Below are positions 62,603 to 64,000 of a DNA stretch of 64,000 nt, piece by piece. Positions within the stretch are counted from its first letter, which is position 1. Each line of letters begins with the position of its first letter. Source of the stretch: Desulfobacterales bacterium. GTDB lineage: Bacteria; Desulfobacterota; Desulfobacteria; Desulfobacterales; JAEINQ01. The position numbers and the translations under genes were made by a program. A model generated the notes under the pieces. It had not been told where the DNA came from. It did not search any database and saw only the letters and a program-made list of their open reading frames with translations. The stretch covers positions 1-64,000 of the forward strand of contig JAEINQ010000020.1 of NCBI GenBank assembly GCA_016342285.1. Reading direction: 5' to 3'.

Positions 62603-63758
62603 CGGACTTTTTCTCCTCCAGAAATCGTCCGGGTGGGGCGGCGGCCGCGGCCAGGGTCGGCCAGAGAACGGCCATGAAAAACGGAATCAGCACCATGGCA
62701 ATCACTGCGGCCATCAGCGTACCGGCCCCCGTGGGATTCAGATAAAGGCCGGGCGGGGCCTGTTGCCAGCCAAAGAACAGGCGTACCGGCCAGGTGATTC
62801 CCGGCCAGAAAACCAGAGCGTAGGCGGCAGCCGCCCCCAGGGCAGCGGCGGGCAGACCGACCATGGCCGCCCGGAGACCCATAAACCAGGCCACATCCGG
62901 CGTGGTCCACCCCATGGCCTTGAGCAGTCCGATCTCGACCCGTTTACCCAGGTGCTCCCGCACCGTGGCGGTTACCAGCAGGACCAGGGCTGCCACTGCC
63001 GGAACCAGGGCCACCATGGCGATGCCGCCGCGTCTGGAAAGATCGGCGGCATAGCGCCCGGCGGCTTCGGTCCGGGTGACAATGCGCACCGGCCATGGAA
63101 ACGCCCTGGCCAGATCCGGTAAAATGGCGGCCTGTTCGCTTGGGTAAAAAACCTCCACGGCCAGGTCACTGGCCAGGTCGGCGCCGAGAGCCAGCATGCG
63201 CCGGGCATCGTCGGGGTGGACCAGGAGCATGTCGTGGGTGATCAGCCCGGTCCGTTCCGGAAAACGGCCAGCGATGCGAAAGGTTGCCGGTGGTGCGGTT
63301 GAAAGGGTGATAGTGGTGTTGTCAATGGCTTCGGCCAGGGCTTTTCCGGCCACGGCCTCACCTTGCCGGGGCAGTTTTGACAGGCCGGCAACGCGAAAGT
63401 TCTCCCGGGTCGCCTCGGTCCAGGCGACAATGGTCAGGGGGCCGTCAGGCCCCGGGACAATGCCCCAGATTCGCGGCCAGGCGGCGACGACACCGGGCAC
63501 CTTTCGTGCCGCCTCGGTCGCCTCGTGAACGGGAACCGGCATCCAGCCCCCCGGACCGATGCGGCGGACCACCAGTGACGGAGCCATGGCCAACGCGTCA
63601 TCTACGGTCGCCTCCAGCCCGGCTGACAGCAGCAGGGGGGTGGCGATCAGGGCGACCAGGACGGCCAGGGTGATGCCGAGCAGGCAGGCTTCTCCGGGGC
63701 GTCTGGCGTTGTCTCGAATGGCCCAGAGCAATAGCGGGAAGAATGCCCTTCGGTTCAT
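62595..63758 (-). CDS. FtsX-family ABC permease
   Basis: 387 residues from ATG 63758, which follows GGGGAGACATCC. An N-terminal helix (LLGITLAVLVALIATPLLLSA) is followed by a periplasmic domain of about 210 residues and three C-terminal helices (MVALVPAVAALVLLVTA, then GLPAAALGAAAAYALVF). The conserved VEIGLLKAMGWT coupling motif identifies the FtsX/LolE fold. It works with the ATPase just downstream. Likely role: mechanotransmission or extraction of a lipid or lipoprotein rather than import. Confidence 0.9.
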   Translation of the reverse strand: MNRRAFFPLLLWAIRDNARRPGEACLLGITLAVLVALIATPLLLSAGLEATVDDALAMAPSLVVRRIGPGGWMPVPVHEATEAARKVPGVVAAWPRIWGIVPGPDGPLTIVAWTEATRENFRVAGLSKLPRQGEAVAGKALAEAIDNTTITLSTAPPATFRIAGRFPERTGLITHDMLLVHPDDARRMLALGADLASDLAVEVFYPSEQAAILPDLARAFPWPVRIVTRTEAAGRYAADLSRRGGIAMVALVPAVAALVLLVTATVREHLGKRVEIGLLKAMGWTTPDVAWFMGLRAAMVGLPAAALGAAAAYALVFWPGITWPVRLFFGWQQAPPGLYLNPTGAGTLMAAVIAMVLIPFFMAVLWPTLAAAAAPPGRFLEEKKSDA

Positions 63759-64000
63759 GGATGTCTCCCCCCGTGCCCGACCCATGGGCCGGAATCAAAC
63801 AGCAGACCGGCCGGACTCACCCGGGCCAGGGGCATTCCGGGTGAATACCTGAGGTCAACGGACCGGTGCTGCAGTTCCGGTGAGCGAAAGAGGCTGCCGG
63901 CCGGCATGAAGGCCGGTGTCAGAGTCCCGGCGGCCCTGGCCATGACTGCCCTGGCCGGTGTTGCCGCCCGCTGATGAAAGACAAGGTGGGCGCCCACCGT
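63755..64000 (-). CDS. Protein running off the window (partial, C-terminal 81 residues)
   Basis: The frame is open from the window edge to a TGA that overlaps the FtsX-like ATG (ATGA), so it is the first visible gene of the coupled operon. Only the C-terminus is present. It is Arg/Ala/Pro-rich and ends in SGPWVGHGGRHP. I cannot name a family from this piece. Confidence 0.55.
   Translation of the reverse strand, partial: TVGAHLVFHQRAATPARAVMARAAGTLTPAFMPAGSLFRSPELQHRSVDLRYSPGMPLARVSPAGLLFDSGPWVGHGGRHP

Noticed and set aside
1-64000. tRNA and rRNA genes
   Set aside because: No cloverleaf with a TTCRA arm and CCA-type end, and no rRNA landmark, was found by eye on either strand.

Overview
The window is GC-rich, densely coded chromosomal DNA, most likely from an anaerobic, sulfate-reducer-type deltaproteobacterium (Desulfobacterota). 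Supporting this are an eight-haem hydroxylamine-oxidoreductase-family cytochrome with a NapC/NrfH-type partner, a Tat-exported four-cluster Fe-S subunit with a small membrane cytochrome b, mobB with the wreck of a tungsten aldehyde:ferredoxin oxidoreductase, a DUF166 protein, a CoA-transferase, and two apparent selenoprotein genes. The organism call is inference; no rRNA or tRNA gene was seen.

Layout. 1-5.6 kb: a hybrid sensor kinase cut by the window edge, a CBS-pair protein, an L-cysteine desulfidase-family enzyme and a stand-alone receiver. 5.8-11.4 kb: an OmpA/von Willebrand lipoprotein, a two-gene ABC-2 exporter, mobB and an HD protein. 11.7-16.8 kb: a membrane-anchored kinase-like protein, then an operon of Fe-S protein, cytochrome b, a probable 64-residue selenoprotein, an ECF-type sigma factor and its zinc-type anti-sigma factor. 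17-26.3 kb: hydantoinase/oxoprolinase-like and deacetylase-like genes, epmA, a FapA/PAS protein and a CoA-transferase. 26.3-30.3 kb: an accessory zone with a hidden SelW-like selenoprotein, an integrase remnant, a BrnT/BrnA toxin-antitoxin pair, an ORF-less group II intron downstream of a terminator-like hairpin, and an 18-copy 9-bp tandem repeat.

30.3-46.1 kb: a CheX-CheX-FliN fusion, an ECF-type vitamin/metal transporter with an odd ATPase, a divergent methyltransferase/TetR pair with three operators, more AT-rich transferred genes, an aldo/keto reductase, an MFS transporter, the aldehyde oxidoreductase pseudogene, an ABC-F ATPase and a Ktr/Trk potassium system. 46.3-51.1 kb: the octahaem/tetrahaem cytochrome pair and the cysE-cysK cysteine synthesis genes. 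51.7-59.9 kb: a defence-like island containing a PIN-domain protein, a four-gene SIR2 / HerA / P-loop ATPase / unknown operon with overlapping ends, and a candidate PD-(D/E)XK nuclease. 60-64 kb: a lipoprotein, then a tightly coupled ABC operon running off the window.

The most notable observations are the two in-frame UGA genes with downstream hairpins (15.8 and 26.9 kb), the four-gene SIR2-HerA operon, and a dispersed intergenic repeat family that in one case supplies the end of a coding sequence.
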